A stretch of DNA of 64,000 nucleotides from Frateuria_A sp051900535 (GTDB lineage: Bacteria > Pseudomonadota > Gammaproteobacteria > Xanthomonadales > Rhodanobacteraceae). Every line of letters begins with the position of its first letter. Within the stretch, counting starts at the first letter, position 1. Positions 1-7,315 of this stretch are shown here, piece by piece. Where the stretch lies: contig NZ_JBHZGI010000002.1 of assembly GCF_051900535.1 (NCBI RefSeq), positions 310,001-374,000 of the forward strand, in the 5' to 3' direction. The notes below the pieces were generated by a model. The model worked only from the letters and a program-made list of their open reading frames with translations. It was not told the DNA's origin and searched no databases. The translations under genes and the position numbers were made by a program.

Positions 1-1
1 C

Positions 2-571
2 AAAAACAGCGGCCTGCGCAACTCGCTGCTGATCGCCATCGCGCCCACCGCCACGATCGCCTCGATCGCCGGCTGCTACGAATGCATCGAACCGCAGGTG
101 TCCAACCTGTTCAAGCGCGAAACGCTTTCGGGGGACTTCCTGGTGGTCAACCGTTACCTGGTCGAGGAACTGAAGACGCTGGGCCTGTGGACGACCGAGG
201 TGCGCGATGCGATCAAGCTTGCCGACGGCTCCATCCAGGGTATCGCGGTGATCCCCGAACACCTGCGCCAGGTCTACCGCACCGTGTGGGAGCTGCCGCA
301 GAAGGCGCTGATCGATCTGGCCGCCGCGCGCGGCGCATACATCGACCAGAGCCAGTCGCTGAACCTGTTCATGGAGAACCCGAACATCGGCCAGCTCTCC
401 TCGATGTACATGTACGCATGGAAGGCGGGCATCAAGACCACCTACTACCTTCGCTCGCGACCGGCGACGAAGATCGCCAAGACGACCGTTGCCGCGCCAA
501 GCCAGGTCGAGGCGAACGCAGCGGTGTTCTGTTCACTGGAGAATCCGGAGTATTGCGAGGCCTGCCAGTGA
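2..571 (+). CDS. nrdA: Ribonucleoside-diphosphate reductase alpha subunit, C-terminal part (partial)
   Basis: The large catalytic subunit of class I ribonucleotide reductase reduces ribonucleoside diphosphates to deoxy forms in the cytoplasm. Only the last ~189 residues are in the window; the reading frame is open from base 2 with no start. The fragment carries the family C-terminal signature: an IAPTATIASIAG stretch followed by CYECIEP, a long conserved tail with SLNLFMENP and YMYAWKAGIKTTYYLRS, and a terminal CEACQ whose Cys-x-x-Cys pair matches the thiol shuttle that re-reduces the active site. A small unknown gene and nrdB follow on the same strand, giving the expected nrdA-nrdB order. 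The identification is secure; the gene is cut by the window edge, not broken. Confidence 0.96.
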   Translation, partial: KNSGLRNSLLIAIAPTATIASIAGCYECIEPQVSNLFKRETLSGDFLVVNRYLVEELKTLGLWTTEVRDAIKLADGSIQGIAVIPEHLRQVYRTVWELPQKALIDLAAARGAYIDQSQSLNLFMENPNIGQLSSMYMYAWKAGIKTTYYLRSRPATKIAKTTVAAPSQVEANAAVFCSLENPEYCEACQ

Positions 572-583
572 CGAGGAACGCGC

Positions 584-808
584 ATGCAGCCTTATCGCAA
601 TCTGGACGGCCATTCGGGCGTGACTGCCTTCGAACTCGGCACGGACTGGATCCGGGTGTGGTTCGTCAACGGCGAGGACTACCAGTATTCGGCGGCAAGT
701 GCCGGGACCGAGCACGTGCGGAACATGCAGGTTCTGGCCGAAGCCGGCGAGGGCCTGGCCTCCTACATCAGCAAGTTCGTCCACGACGACTACGAACGCG
801 GGGCATGA
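584..808 (+). CDS. Small hypothetical protein between nrdA and nrdB
   Basis: This 74-residue protein of unknown function starts 12 bases after the nrdA stop, so it is probably co-transcribed with it. It has no signal peptide or membrane segment. It is rich in aromatic and acidic residues and its middle reads WIRVWFVNGEDYQYSAASAG, loosely like small KTSC-type domains, a resemblance I would not push. Codon use matches the surrounding GC-rich genes and the frame ends cleanly in GGA before TGA. The position between the two reductase subunits suggests a linked role or a passenger gene; the sequence does not decide. An alternative is that it is a lineage-specific conserved ORF with no role in nucleotide reduction. 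Confidence 0.7.
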   Translation: MQPYRNLDGHSGVTAFELGTDWIRVWFVNGEDYQYSAASAGTEHVRNMQVLAEAGEGLASYISKFVHDDYERGA

Positions 809-885
809 AACCTTCTCCAACGGAACAGGGGTTGGGAAAGACGGCTCGGCGCTTGCCGCGAATCGCGCAACCCTGGCCATCCTGC

Positions 886-907
886 CGCGTACAGGGTGCG
901 CTCCCAC
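886..907. repeat. Xanthomonad-type short palindromic repeat, degenerate copy
   Basis: In the ~275-base gap between the small ORF and nrdB, the stretch reads as a diverged reverse-strand copy of the GTAGGAGCGCACCTGTGCGCGAC unit found at 13622-13796. The rest of this gap holds no convincing gene; I see no clear terminator or promoter in it. Confidence 0.35.
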
Positions 908-1083
908 CGGCGAGAGTCCGCTTGCATGGAACCGGCTCAGCCTGAGCGGGTGCGCGCAGCACCGAAATCGAGGGCCGCGCGCCCGATCCCGCACATGACC
1001 CGTACCTCATCCGCCCCCCGGGGCACCCTTCTTCGACTGGCTCAGGCAGGCCTGGGGGAGAAGGAAGAATCGAAGGCCATCGT

Positions 1084-2091
1084 ATGACCAGTCAACTGCT
1101 CGACCCCGGCTACGCCCTCACCCTGCGCCCGATGCGCTATCCGGCCTTCTACGAGATGTACCGCGCCGCCATCCGCAATACCTGGACGGTCGACGAGGTC
1201 GACTTCGCGCCCGACCTCACCGACCTCAACGCCAGGATGAACGCCGCCGAGCGCCACCTGATCCAGCGCCTGGTCGCCTTCTTCGCCACCGGCGACACCA
1301 TCGTGGCCAACAACCTGGTGCTCAACCTCTACCAGCACGTCAACGCGCCCGAAGCGCGCATGTACCTCTCGCGCCAGCTCTACGAGGAAGCGCTGCACGT
1401 GCAGTTCTACCTGACCCTGCTGGACACCTACATTCCCGATCCTGCCGAACGGCACCGGGCGTTCGACGCGATCCAGAGCATCCCCTCGATCCGCGCCAAG
1501 GGCGAGTTCTGCTTCAAATGGATCGGCTCCATCGAGCACCTCCGCCGACTCGACACGCGCGAAGACCGCCGCCGGTTCCTGCTCAACCTGATCTGCTTCG
1601 CCGCGTGCATCGAGGGGCTGTTCTTCTACGCCGCGTTCGCCTACGTCTACTACCTGCGCTCGCGCGGCCTGCTGCACGGGTTGGCCTCGGGCACCAACTG
1701 GGTGTTCCGGGACGAGTCCGGCCACATGGCCTTCGCGTTCGAAGTGGTGCGCATGGTGCGCGCCGAGGAGCCGCAATTGTTCGACAACGAACTGCGCGCG
1801 CAGGTCGAGCAGATGCTCGAGGAAGCGATCGCCTGCGAAACGCAGTTTGCCCAGGACGTGCTGTCCGGCGGCGTGGCCGGCCTGTCGTCCAGGGACATGC
1901 GCCAGTACCTGGAATACTGCGCCGACCAGCGCCTGGCCCAACTGGATTTCCCGAAGAAATACGGCGCCAGCAACCCGTTCGACTTCATGGACCTGCAGGA
2001 CGTGCAGGAGGTGACCAACTTCTTCGAGCGGCGCGTGTCGGCCTACCAGGTCGGCGTGCAGGGCGAGGTGGCGTTCGACATGGCGTTCTGA
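1084..2091 (+). CDS. nrdB: Ribonucleoside-diphosphate reductase beta subunit
   Basis: This 335-residue protein is the small radical-generating subunit of class I ribonucleotide reductase and partners the NrdA encoded just upstream. The diiron ligands are visible: Asp71 in FATGD, Glu102 and His105 in YEEALHVQFY, a Glu in CIEGLFF, and the Glu/His pair in RDESGHMAF. Tyr109 sits four residues after His105, the position of the radical tyrosine (Tyr122 in E. coli), so this looks like a tyrosyl-radical enzyme. Length is slightly short of E. coli NrdB (376) but normal for this subgroup. It starts ~275 bases after the preceding ORF, so it may have its own transcript as well. Confidence 0.96.
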   Translation: MTSQLLDPGYALTLRPMRYPAFYEMYRAAIRNTWTVDEVDFAPDLTDLNARMNAAERHLIQRLVAFFATGDTIVANNLVLNLYQHVNAPEARMYLSRQLYEEALHVQFYLTLLDTYIPDPAERHRAFDAIQSIPSIRAKGEFCFKWIGSIEHLRRLDTREDRRRFLLNLICFAACIEGLFFYAAFAYVYYLRSRGLLHGLASGTNWVFRDESGHMAFAFEVVRMVRAEEPQLFDNELRAQVEQMLEEAIACETQFAQDVLSGGVAGLSSRDMRQYLEYCADQRLAQLDFPKKYGASNPFDFMDLQDVQEVTNFFERRVSAYQVGVQGEVAFDMAF

Positions 2092-2124
2092 GACGCTGGC
2101 GGCCTGCCTTGTCGAAGGAAACCG

Positions 2125-2991
2125 ATGGGCCTGGCCGACGTCACCGTGCTGTTCGACAGCCCGCTGTTGCGCATCACCGGAATCGACTGCCGCCATCCGC
2201 GCGGCGGTTGCGGTTGCGAGCGCGGCGACGAGCGCACGCATCTGGCCATGCTGCGGCGCGGCGGCTTCGGCTACCACCTGGGCGGCGCCGCGTACGTGGG
2301 CGATCCGGCCACCGCATTGCTCTACCGCGCCGGCGACAGCTACCGCATTTCGCATCCGTTCGAGGGCGGCGATGCCTGCAGCTGCTTCGAGGTGGCACCC
2401 GAGCACGAGGACGAATTGTTCGGCCGCCGCCTGCGCGACGGCGCCGACGCGGCGCGCGTGGCCACTCCGGCCGACCAGTACCGGCACCGCGCGCTGCACG
2501 CCGCGCTGGTGCGGGGCGAGGTTGATTCTCTGGCGGTCGAGGAAGCGGCCACCTCGCTGTGCCACGACATCCTGCATCGCGCCGCGCTGCCCCGGGGTCC
2601 ACTCGCGCCGCCCGCCCAGCGGCTGGCGACGCGCGCAAGGGAGATGCTGCTTGCCGATCCCGCCGACGCCGTCGGTCTGGCGGCGCTGGCCACGCGGGTC
2701 GGCTGTTCGCCGTTCCACCTGGCACGCGTGTTCCGCCGCGCCTTCGGCCTGAGCCTGGCCGACTACCGCACGCGCGTCCGCCTGGCGCTCGCGCTCGAAC
2801 GGCTTGCCGCCGGCACGGACGACCTCGCCGCGCTGGCCTGCGAGCTCGGCTTCAGCCATCACAGCCATTTCGGCGCGGCGTTCCGACGGCATGTGGGGCT
2901 GACACCCGCGGCGGCGCGGGCGCGCCTGCGCACGGACACGGCCGCACGCGCGAGCAGGTATTTGATAGCGACGCGTTCGCGCGGGCGCTAG
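2125..2991 (+). CDS. AraC-family transcriptional regulator
   Basis: This 288-residue DNA-binding regulator has a typical AraC C-terminal double helix-turn-helix at about residues 175-275: the first helix pair contains LATRVGCSPFHLARVFRRAFG and the second ends with the diagnostic GFSHHSHFGAAFRRHVGLTP. The N-terminal ~150 residues form an effector/cupin-like domain of unknown ligand, with a cysteine cluster DCRHPRGGCGCERGDE near residues 21-36 that could bind a metal. The gene follows nrdB by 33 bases and is followed after 29 bases by a small secreted NTF2-like protein, its most likely co-transcribed partner. No target can be assigned from sequence. Confidence 0.88.
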   Translation: MGLADVTVLFDSPLLRITGIDCRHPRGGCGCERGDERTHLAMLRRGGFGYHLGGAAYVGDPATALLYRAGDSYRISHPFEGGDACSCFEVAPEHEDELFGRRLRDGADAARVATPADQYRHRALHAALVRGEVDSLAVEEAATSLCHDILHRAALPRGPLAPPAQRLATRAREMLLADPADAVGLAALATRVGCSPFHLARVFRRAFGLSLADYRTRVRLALALERLAAGTDDLAALACELGFSHHSHFGAAFRRHVGLTPAAARARLRTDTAARASRYLIATRSRGR

Positions 2992-3020
2992 CGTTGCGGG
3001 CGTCCCCACGGGAGTAGTCC

Positions 3021-3470
3021 ATGAAGACCGCCGTCGCCCTGTTCGCCCTCGTCGCCGCTTTTCACGCGGGCCGCGCCCGCGCCACCGCCCCGCACGCCAT
3101 GCTGCCGCCCGCGCTCGCCACGGCGGTCGCCGAGTTCGATCGCGCGCAGATGAAGGGCGATGGCGTGGCGCTCGCGCGGCTGCTCGCCGACGACTACGTG
3201 CTCTTCAACAGCCGCGGCCTGGTCGAGGACAAGGCCGCCTTCATCCATGACTACACCGCGCCCGGCGCCTCGATGAAGCCGTTCACGGTGGAAGACGAGG
3301 TCGTTCGCCATTGGGCCGGCGGCGCCGTGCTCGGTGGGGTGGTGACGCTCGAAGGCACCAGCGAGGGCAAGCCCTACAAGGTGCGCCTGCGCTTTGCCGA
3401 CATCTGGGCGGAGCGCGACGGACGTTGGCGGGTGGTCTTCACCGAAGCCACGCGCGTCCCGTTGCCTTAG
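3021..3470 (+). CDS. Secreted NTF2-like (DUF4440) family protein
   Basis: This 149-residue protein begins with an apparent signal peptide (MKTAVALFALVAAFHAG, cleavage probably after ARA near residue 21) and is therefore probably periplasmic. The mature part fits the small NTF2-like alpha+beta cone fold: an N-terminal helix (ATAVAEFDRAQMKGD), LLADDYVLFNSRG, and a C-terminal strand pair ending in ADIWAERDGRWRVVFTEATRV, which is the usual DUF4440 ending. Such proteins bind or convert small ligands, but no catalytic residues are diagnostic. It lies 29 bases after the AraC regulator and is probably in the same transcript. Confidence 0.82.
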   Translation: MKTAVALFALVAAFHAGRARATAPHAMLPPALATAVAEFDRAQMKGDGVALARLLADDYVLFNSRGLVEDKAAFIHDYTAPGASMKPFTVEDEVVRHWAGGAVLGGVVTLEGTSEGKPYKVRLRFADIWAERDGRWRVVFTEATRVPLP

Positions 3471-3483
3471 CTCCCGCCTCGCT

Positions 3484-3623
3484 CTCCCCTTCCGGCGAGT
3501 GGGCTGGGTTGAGGGGCCGGGGCTCGCCGGGATCCGCGTGGTGACGCTCCTCCACACCCCCGCCACGCCCTTCTTCCTCGCAAGCCTTGTCCCCTCACCC
3601 CAGCCCACTCGCCGGAAGGGGAG
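3484..3623. repeat. 35-bp near-perfect inverted repeat element
   Basis: Positions 3484-3518 and 3589-3623 are inverted copies of a 35-base sequence beginning CTCCCCTTCCGGCGAGTGGG, with only two mismatches, separated by 70 bases. The element occupies the gap between the NTF2-like gene and the BlaI repressor and would fold into a long hairpin as RNA. A diverged element of the same build lies at 45552-45702, so this is a dispersed intergenic family and not a local terminator. It encodes nothing. The BlaI reading frame remains open into its right arm, which can mislead start calling. Confidence 0.8.
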
Positions 3624-3647
3624 CGGACGCCATGCCACCAGCCCTAT

Positions 3648-3692
3648 TGACTACACCTGTAGTCAGCGCTAGCTTGACTACAACTGTAGTCA
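3648..3692. promoter_or_regulatory. Two tandem BlaI-type operators
   Basis: Two 18-base perfect palindromic sites, TGACTACACCTGTAGTCA (3648-3665) and TGACTACAACTGTAGTCA (3675-3692), stand 27 bases apart centre to centre, directly upstream of the BlaI-type repressor start. The TACA-N2-TGTA core is the hallmark of BlaI/MecI operators. The second site ends 11 bases before the ATG, so a bound dimer would block transcription or its start. Autoregulation of the repressor/M56 pair is the natural reading. Confidence 0.9.
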
Positions 3693-3703
3693 GGAAAGCC
3701 GCC

Positions 3704-4090
3704 ATGCCACGCCCGTCCATCGGCGACCAGGAACTCGCCCTGCTCCATTACCTGGCCGACCACGCGCCCGCTTCGGTGGGCGAGGTCGCCGCCGGCTTCG
3801 GCGAGGCGCGCGGGCTGGCCCGCTCGACCGTGCTGACCATGATGGAGCGCCTGCGCGGCAAGGGTTACCTCACGCGCCGCCAGGCCGGCGGCCTCTACCG
3901 CTACAGCCCCGCCACCGCGCCAGGCGAGGCGATGCGTCACGCCGTGGGCAGCTTCGTGGAAAAGACCCTGAGCGGGTCGGTCTCGCCGTTCGTGGCCTAC
4001 CTGTCCGAGCGTGCCGAGGTCAGCGATGCCGAACTGGCCGAGCTGGAGGCGCTGGTGGCCCAGTTGCAGTCACGGCGCAAGGAAACCTGA
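3704..4090 (+). CDS. BlaI/MecI/CopY-family transcriptional repressor
   Basis: This 128-residue winged-helix repressor is of the type that controls beta-lactamase, mecA or related genes and is inactivated by proteolysis through a partner membrane metalloprotease. The winged helix spans about residues 5-80 (GDQELALLHYLADH, then LARSTVLTMMERLRGKGYLTRR, the recognition helix and wing), and the C-terminal ~45 residues form the dimerisation helices. I chose ATG 3704 because it lies 11 bases after the second operator; the open frame upstream only reads through the inverted repeat and the operators. The M56 peptidase starts two bases after the stop, so the pair is one operon. Confidence 0.92.
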   Translation: MPRPSIGDQELALLHYLADHAPASVGEVAAGFGEARGLARSTVLTMMERLRGKGYLTRRQAGGLYRYSPATAPGEAMRHAVGSFVEKTLSGSVSPFVAYLSERAEVSDAELAELEALVAQLQSRRKET

Positions 4091-4092
4091 CC

Positions 4093-6018
4093 ATGTCCAC
4101 GCTCGCGGCGTTGCTCGATGCCCTGTCCACGCGCCTGCTGTGGACCTCGGCGCAGGCCTGCCTGCTGATCGGCGCGGTCGCGCTGGCCTGCCGCCTGCTC
4201 CCGCGGCTGCCGGCCGCGGTGCGCTGCATGCTCTGGTGGCTGGTCGGCGCGCAACTGGTGCTGGGGCTGGCCTGGCACACGCCGTTGCAGTTGCGCTGGC
4301 TGCCACCGCCCGAGGCCACTTCCGCGGTGGTCACCCATGCCTCGCCGGTCGTGCTGCTGCCGATGGCTACGCGCTCCGTGCGCGCGCAAATCGTGCCGGC
4401 GCTCGTGCCTCCCGCGGACCACGCGCCGTTCCCGTGGGGCCGACTGCTGCTGGCACTGTGGCTGGGCGGCGTCGCACTGCAACTGGCGCTGGTCACGCGG
4501 CAGGGCTGGCGCGTGGCGCGGGCCCGCCGCGGCGCGCAGCCGGCGCCGCCTGGCTGGCAGAGCGCCTGCCAGGCGCTGGCCGCGCGGTTGGGCCTGCGTC
4601 ATGCCCCGCATCTCGCGCTTTCGCCGACCATCGGCTCGCCGCAAGTGCTCGGCGCCTGGCACCCGCTGGTGCTGTTTCCGTCCGACGCGCGCCTGTCCGA
4701 CGAGGAAACCGCGATGGCCATCGCGCACGAGCTGGCGCACCTGCGTCGCGGTGATCTGTGGCTGGGCTGGGTGCCCGCACTGGCGCAACGGCTGTTCTTC
4801 TTCCACCCGCTGGTGGCCTGGGCGATGCGCGAATACGCGCTCAGCCGCGAGGCCGCTTGCGACGCCCAGGCGCTGGCCTGCACCGGCGGCGCACCGCAGG
4901 CCTACGGCCGCCTGCTGCTGCGACTGGGCGTGGCCGCACCGCTCCCCTCCGGCCTGGCCGGAGCTTCCCCCACGTTCCACAACCTCAAGAGGCGACTGAC
5001 CATGTTGCAGCACATCGAGGCCACTTCCCGCCGCAGCCGCGCCTGGCTGCTGCTCGTCGCGATCGCGGTGGCCGGCGTGGTGCCTTACCGCGTGACCGCC
5101 GGCAGTGCGGATGCTCCCGCAAGCCAGGACCAACCCGCGCAGGCAGCGCTACCTGCGGCACGCCCGGCACCCGTCGCGGCTCCCGCACCCGCCGCAGCTC
5201 CCGCGCCCGCCGCACCTGCGGCACCGGCCGCCCATCCGGCGCGGTACCGCATCCCGCCTGCGCCGCCTGCCCCACCTCCGCCGCCGCCCCCGCCCGCGCC
5301 GGCCGTACCGCCTGCGCCTCCGGCACCGCCCGCCCCTCCGCCGGCGCTGACTGGCTTCGGCGGCCATCACCTGCACATCGAAAGCAATTCGGACGCGCGT
5401 AGTGGTCTGGCCATCTTCGATGGCGACACGGCGATCATCAACGGCAACGATGCAGACATCGCCGCGGCCCGCCACCTGCAGCATGGCAACGCCCCGCTGG
5501 TCTGGTTCCGCCACGCCGACAAGGCGTACGTCGTGCACGACCCGGCGGTGGTCGCGCGCGCCAAGGCGATCTACGCGCCAGTGACCGCGCTGGCGAGCGA
5601 GCAGGGCAGGTTGGCCGGGGAGCAGGGACGGCTGGCCGGCCAGCAGGCCGGACTGGCTGCGCGCGATGCCGCCTTCGCCGGAGAGCAGGCGGACCTTGCC
5701 CGCGAAGCGGCGGAAATCGCCGCGCAAGCCATGGAGGCCAACTCGGGGGCGGACAAGGGCGCTTCGCGCGACCGCGAAGCGCGCCAGCACGCGCTAGAGC
5801 AGCGGCAGGCCGAGCTGGAGCAGCGGCATGCCGCGCAGCAGAAAGAGATTGCCGGACAGCAGCGCGACCTCGAAGCGCAACAGGCTGCGTTCGAGAAGCA
5901 GCAGCAGGCACTCGCCCAGCACCAGCAGGATGTCAGCCGCAAGGCCGAGCTGCAGATGCAGCAGTTACTGGAAGAAGCGGTTCGCAGCGGCAAAGCGCAA
6001 CTGACCGGGGCGCGCTGA
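4093..6018 (+). CDS. M56-family (BlaR1-like) membrane metallopeptidase with unusual C-terminal region
   Basis: This 641-residue membrane protein has N-terminal transmembrane helices (about residues 20-62 and 115-135) around a gluzincin protease domain. Zinc site: HELAH at 212-216, with a downstream Glu in SREAACD (~253). A further membrane helix lies at about 315-335. In BlaR1/MecR1 the outer C-terminal domain is a beta-lactam-binding penicillin-recognising fold. Here it is absent and replaced by a Pro/Ala-rich linker (~355-415) and a Gln/Glu/Ala-rich coiled coil (~480-640) with repeated EQGRLAG and QQ motifs. By analogy the protease domain cleaves the adjacent BlaI-type repressor after an envelope signal, but the signal is unlikely to be a beta-lactam. 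No beta-lactamase gene is nearby. Confidence 0.88.
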   Translation: MSTLAALLDALSTRLLWTSAQACLLIGAVALACRLLPRLPAAVRCMLWWLVGAQLVLGLAWHTPLQLRWLPPPEATSAVVTHASPVVLLPMATRSVRAQIVPALVPPADHAPFPWGRLLLALWLGGVALQLALVTRQGWRVARARRGAQPAPPGWQSACQALAARLGLRHAPHLALSPTIGSPQVLGAWHPLVLFPSDARLSDEETAMAIAHELAHLRRGDLWLGWVPALAQRLFFFHPLVAWAMREYALSREAACDAQALACTGGAPQAYGRLLLRLGVAAPLPSGLAGASPTFHNLKRRLTMLQHIEATSRRSRAWLLLVAIAVAGVVPYRVTAGSADAPASQDQPAQAALPAARPAPVAAPAPAAAPAPAAPAAPAAHPARYRIPPAPPAPPPPPPPPAPAVPPAPPAPPAPPPALTGFGGHHLHIESNSDARSGLAIFDGDTAIINGNDADIAAARHLQHGNAPLVWFRHADKAYVVHDPAVVARAKAIYAPVTALASEQGRLAGEQGRLAGQQAGLAARDAAFAGEQADLAREAAEIAAQAMEANSGADKGASRDREARQHALEQRQAELEQRHAAQQKEIAGQQRDLEAQQAAFEKQQQALAQHQQDVSRKAELQMQQLLEEAVRSGKAQLTGAR

Positions 6019-6073
6019 TCGGTCAGGCCGCACCGCGGAAGACGGGTGGGAGCGCACTCCTGGCACTGCAGGG

Positions 6074-6116
6074 CCCGCTTGTTGCCGATGGCCGTATGGC
6101 ATCGCTTACAAGCGGG
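6074..6116. other. Stem-loop between convergent genes
   Basis: CCCGCTTGT (6074-6082) pairs perfectly with ACAAGCGGG (6108-6116) across a 25-base loop, in the gap where the M56 gene and the minus-strand polyene cluster converge. It may serve as a terminator or processing signal for both transcripts, although no T-run follows on either strand. Confidence 0.4.
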
Positions 6117-6140
6117 TTGCTGCGAGGTGGCCGTTCGCCG

Positions 6141-6878
6141 TCAGGCCATGCCGCCGTTGATGCCTATCACCTGGCCGTTGATGTAGCCGGCGGCGTCCGA
6201 GCAGAGGAAGGCGACCAGCGCGGCGACTTCCTCCGGCTTGCCGGCCCGTTGGGCCGGCACCATCTCGCGGATCCGCTCGGGCGGGAAATTCTCTCCGATC
6301 ATGCGTCCCTCGATCACGCCGGGCGCCACCACGTTGGCGGTGATGCCGCGAGAGGCCATCTCGCGTGCCAGCGATTTCACCGCGCCGTGCAGACCGGCCT
6401 TGGCCGCCGCGTAGTTGGCCTGGCCGCGGTTGCCGACCTGGCCGCTGACCGAACCGACCGCCACCACGCGACCGAAGCGCACGCGCGCCATCGGCAACAG
6501 CAATGGCTGCACGACGTGGAAGAAACCATTCAGCGAAACGTCGATCACGCGCTGCCACTGCCGGGCGCTCATGCCGGCCATCGGCGCGTCGTCGTGCACG
6601 CCGGCGTTGCTGACCACGGCGTGGATCGGACCGTCGGCCAGCAGGCTCTCCAGCGCTGCCTGCGTGGCGTCGCCATCGGTCACGTCGAAAGCGATGGCGC
6701 GGGCCTGCCCACCCGAGTCGCGGATCGCCGCCGCCACGGCCTCGGCGCGCTCCAGCGCACTGTTCGCGTGCACGATGACCTGATAGCCGGCTGTCACCAG
6801 CGCGTGGCAGATCACGCTGCCGAGATCGCCGCTGCCGCCGGTGACGAGGGCGCGGCGGGGCGAAGCGGACGTGCTCAT
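6141..6878 (-). CDS. Aryl-polyene 3-oxoacyl-ACP reductase (FabG-like SDR)
   Basis: This 245-residue short-chain dehydrogenase reduces the 3-keto group of an acyl-ACP with NADPH. The Rossmann cofactor motif TGGSGDLG is at residues 13-20, SNAGV marks the NAG motif, and the catalytic Ser and Tyr-x-x-x-Lys are in VGSVSGQ and NYAAAK. The ending GYINGQVIGINGGMA is typical of FabG. It is the last gene of the minus-strand cluster; its ATG overlaps the stop of the preceding hotdog gene by four bases (ATGA). In aryl-polyene/xanthomonadin clusters such a ketoreductase reduces the growing polyene, which is the role inferred here. Alone it could be mistaken for housekeeping FabG. Confidence 0.88.
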   Translation of the reverse strand: MSTSASPRRALVTGGSGDLGSVICHALVTAGYQVIVHANSALERAEAVAAAIRDSGGQARAIAFDVTDGDATQAALESLLADGPIHAVVSNAGVHDDAPMAGMSARQWQRVIDVSLNGFFHVVQPLLLPMARVRFGRVVAVGSVSGQVGNRGQANYAAAKAGLHGAVKSLAREMASRGITANVVAPGVIEGRMIGENFPPERIREMVPAQRAGKPEEVAALVAFLCSDAAGYINGQVIGINGGMA

Positions 6879-7315
6879 GAGTTCGGTCCCTCCGGATGGA
6901 TCACCGCGGCGCGACCGCTGGCCAGTAGGTGGCCGTCGCGTTCGATGCGGAACATGTACTGGGCGCCGGTATCGCCGGCATAAAGGCATTGCGCATGGAC
7001 GTCCAGACGTCCGTCGGGTGACACGTACTCGACAGCCAACCGCACCTCTCGCAGGCTCACCAGCATGCCCGGCCGGACGGTCTCGACGCCGCCGGCGCGC
7101 GCCCGCAGCGCGCCATGGACCGCCATCGCCTGGGCGCCGTACTCGGCCAGGTGCACCGCGTGCAGGCCATGCGGACCGCGCAGCGGGTTGTCGGGACGGG
7201 CATGTCCTTCGCTGGTGGCATGGATGGTGTCCACGTCCCACGTGGGCACCGCATCGAGCAGGCACATGCCGCCGGCGTGCGGGATCAGGTGGGCCCAGTC
7301 ACTCTTCGGCAGCAT
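6875..7315 (-). CDS. Hotdog-fold 3-hydroxyacyl-ACP dehydratase-like protein (ApeP-like)
   Basis: This 146-residue protein resembles the hotdog dehydratase component of aryl-polyene pathways. The N-terminus LIPHAGGMCLLDAV is the family signature, with His as the expected catalytic residue, followed by NPLRGPHGLHAVHLAEYGAQAMAVH, the central hotdog helix. It would dehydrate 3-hydroxyacyl-ACP intermediates to build conjugated double bonds, working with the FabG-like reductase that it overlaps (ATGA at 6875-6878). Its start overlaps the end of the MMPL exporter gene by 17 bases, supporting one transcript. A second, shorter hotdog protein is encoded at 11147-11452. Confidence 0.82.
   Translation of the reverse strand: MLPKSDWAHLIPHAGGMCLLDAVPTWDVDTIHATSEGHARPDNPLRGPHGLHAVHLAEYGAQAMAVHGALRARAGGVETVRPGMLVSLREVRLAVEYVSPDGRLDVHAQCLYAGDTGAQYMFRIERDGHLLASGRAAVIHPEGPNS

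Noticed and set aside
5105..5350. Pro/Ala repeat as a possible tandem DNA repeat
   Set aside because: It is a low-complexity coding linker in the M56 protein; codons vary and units are not of constant length.
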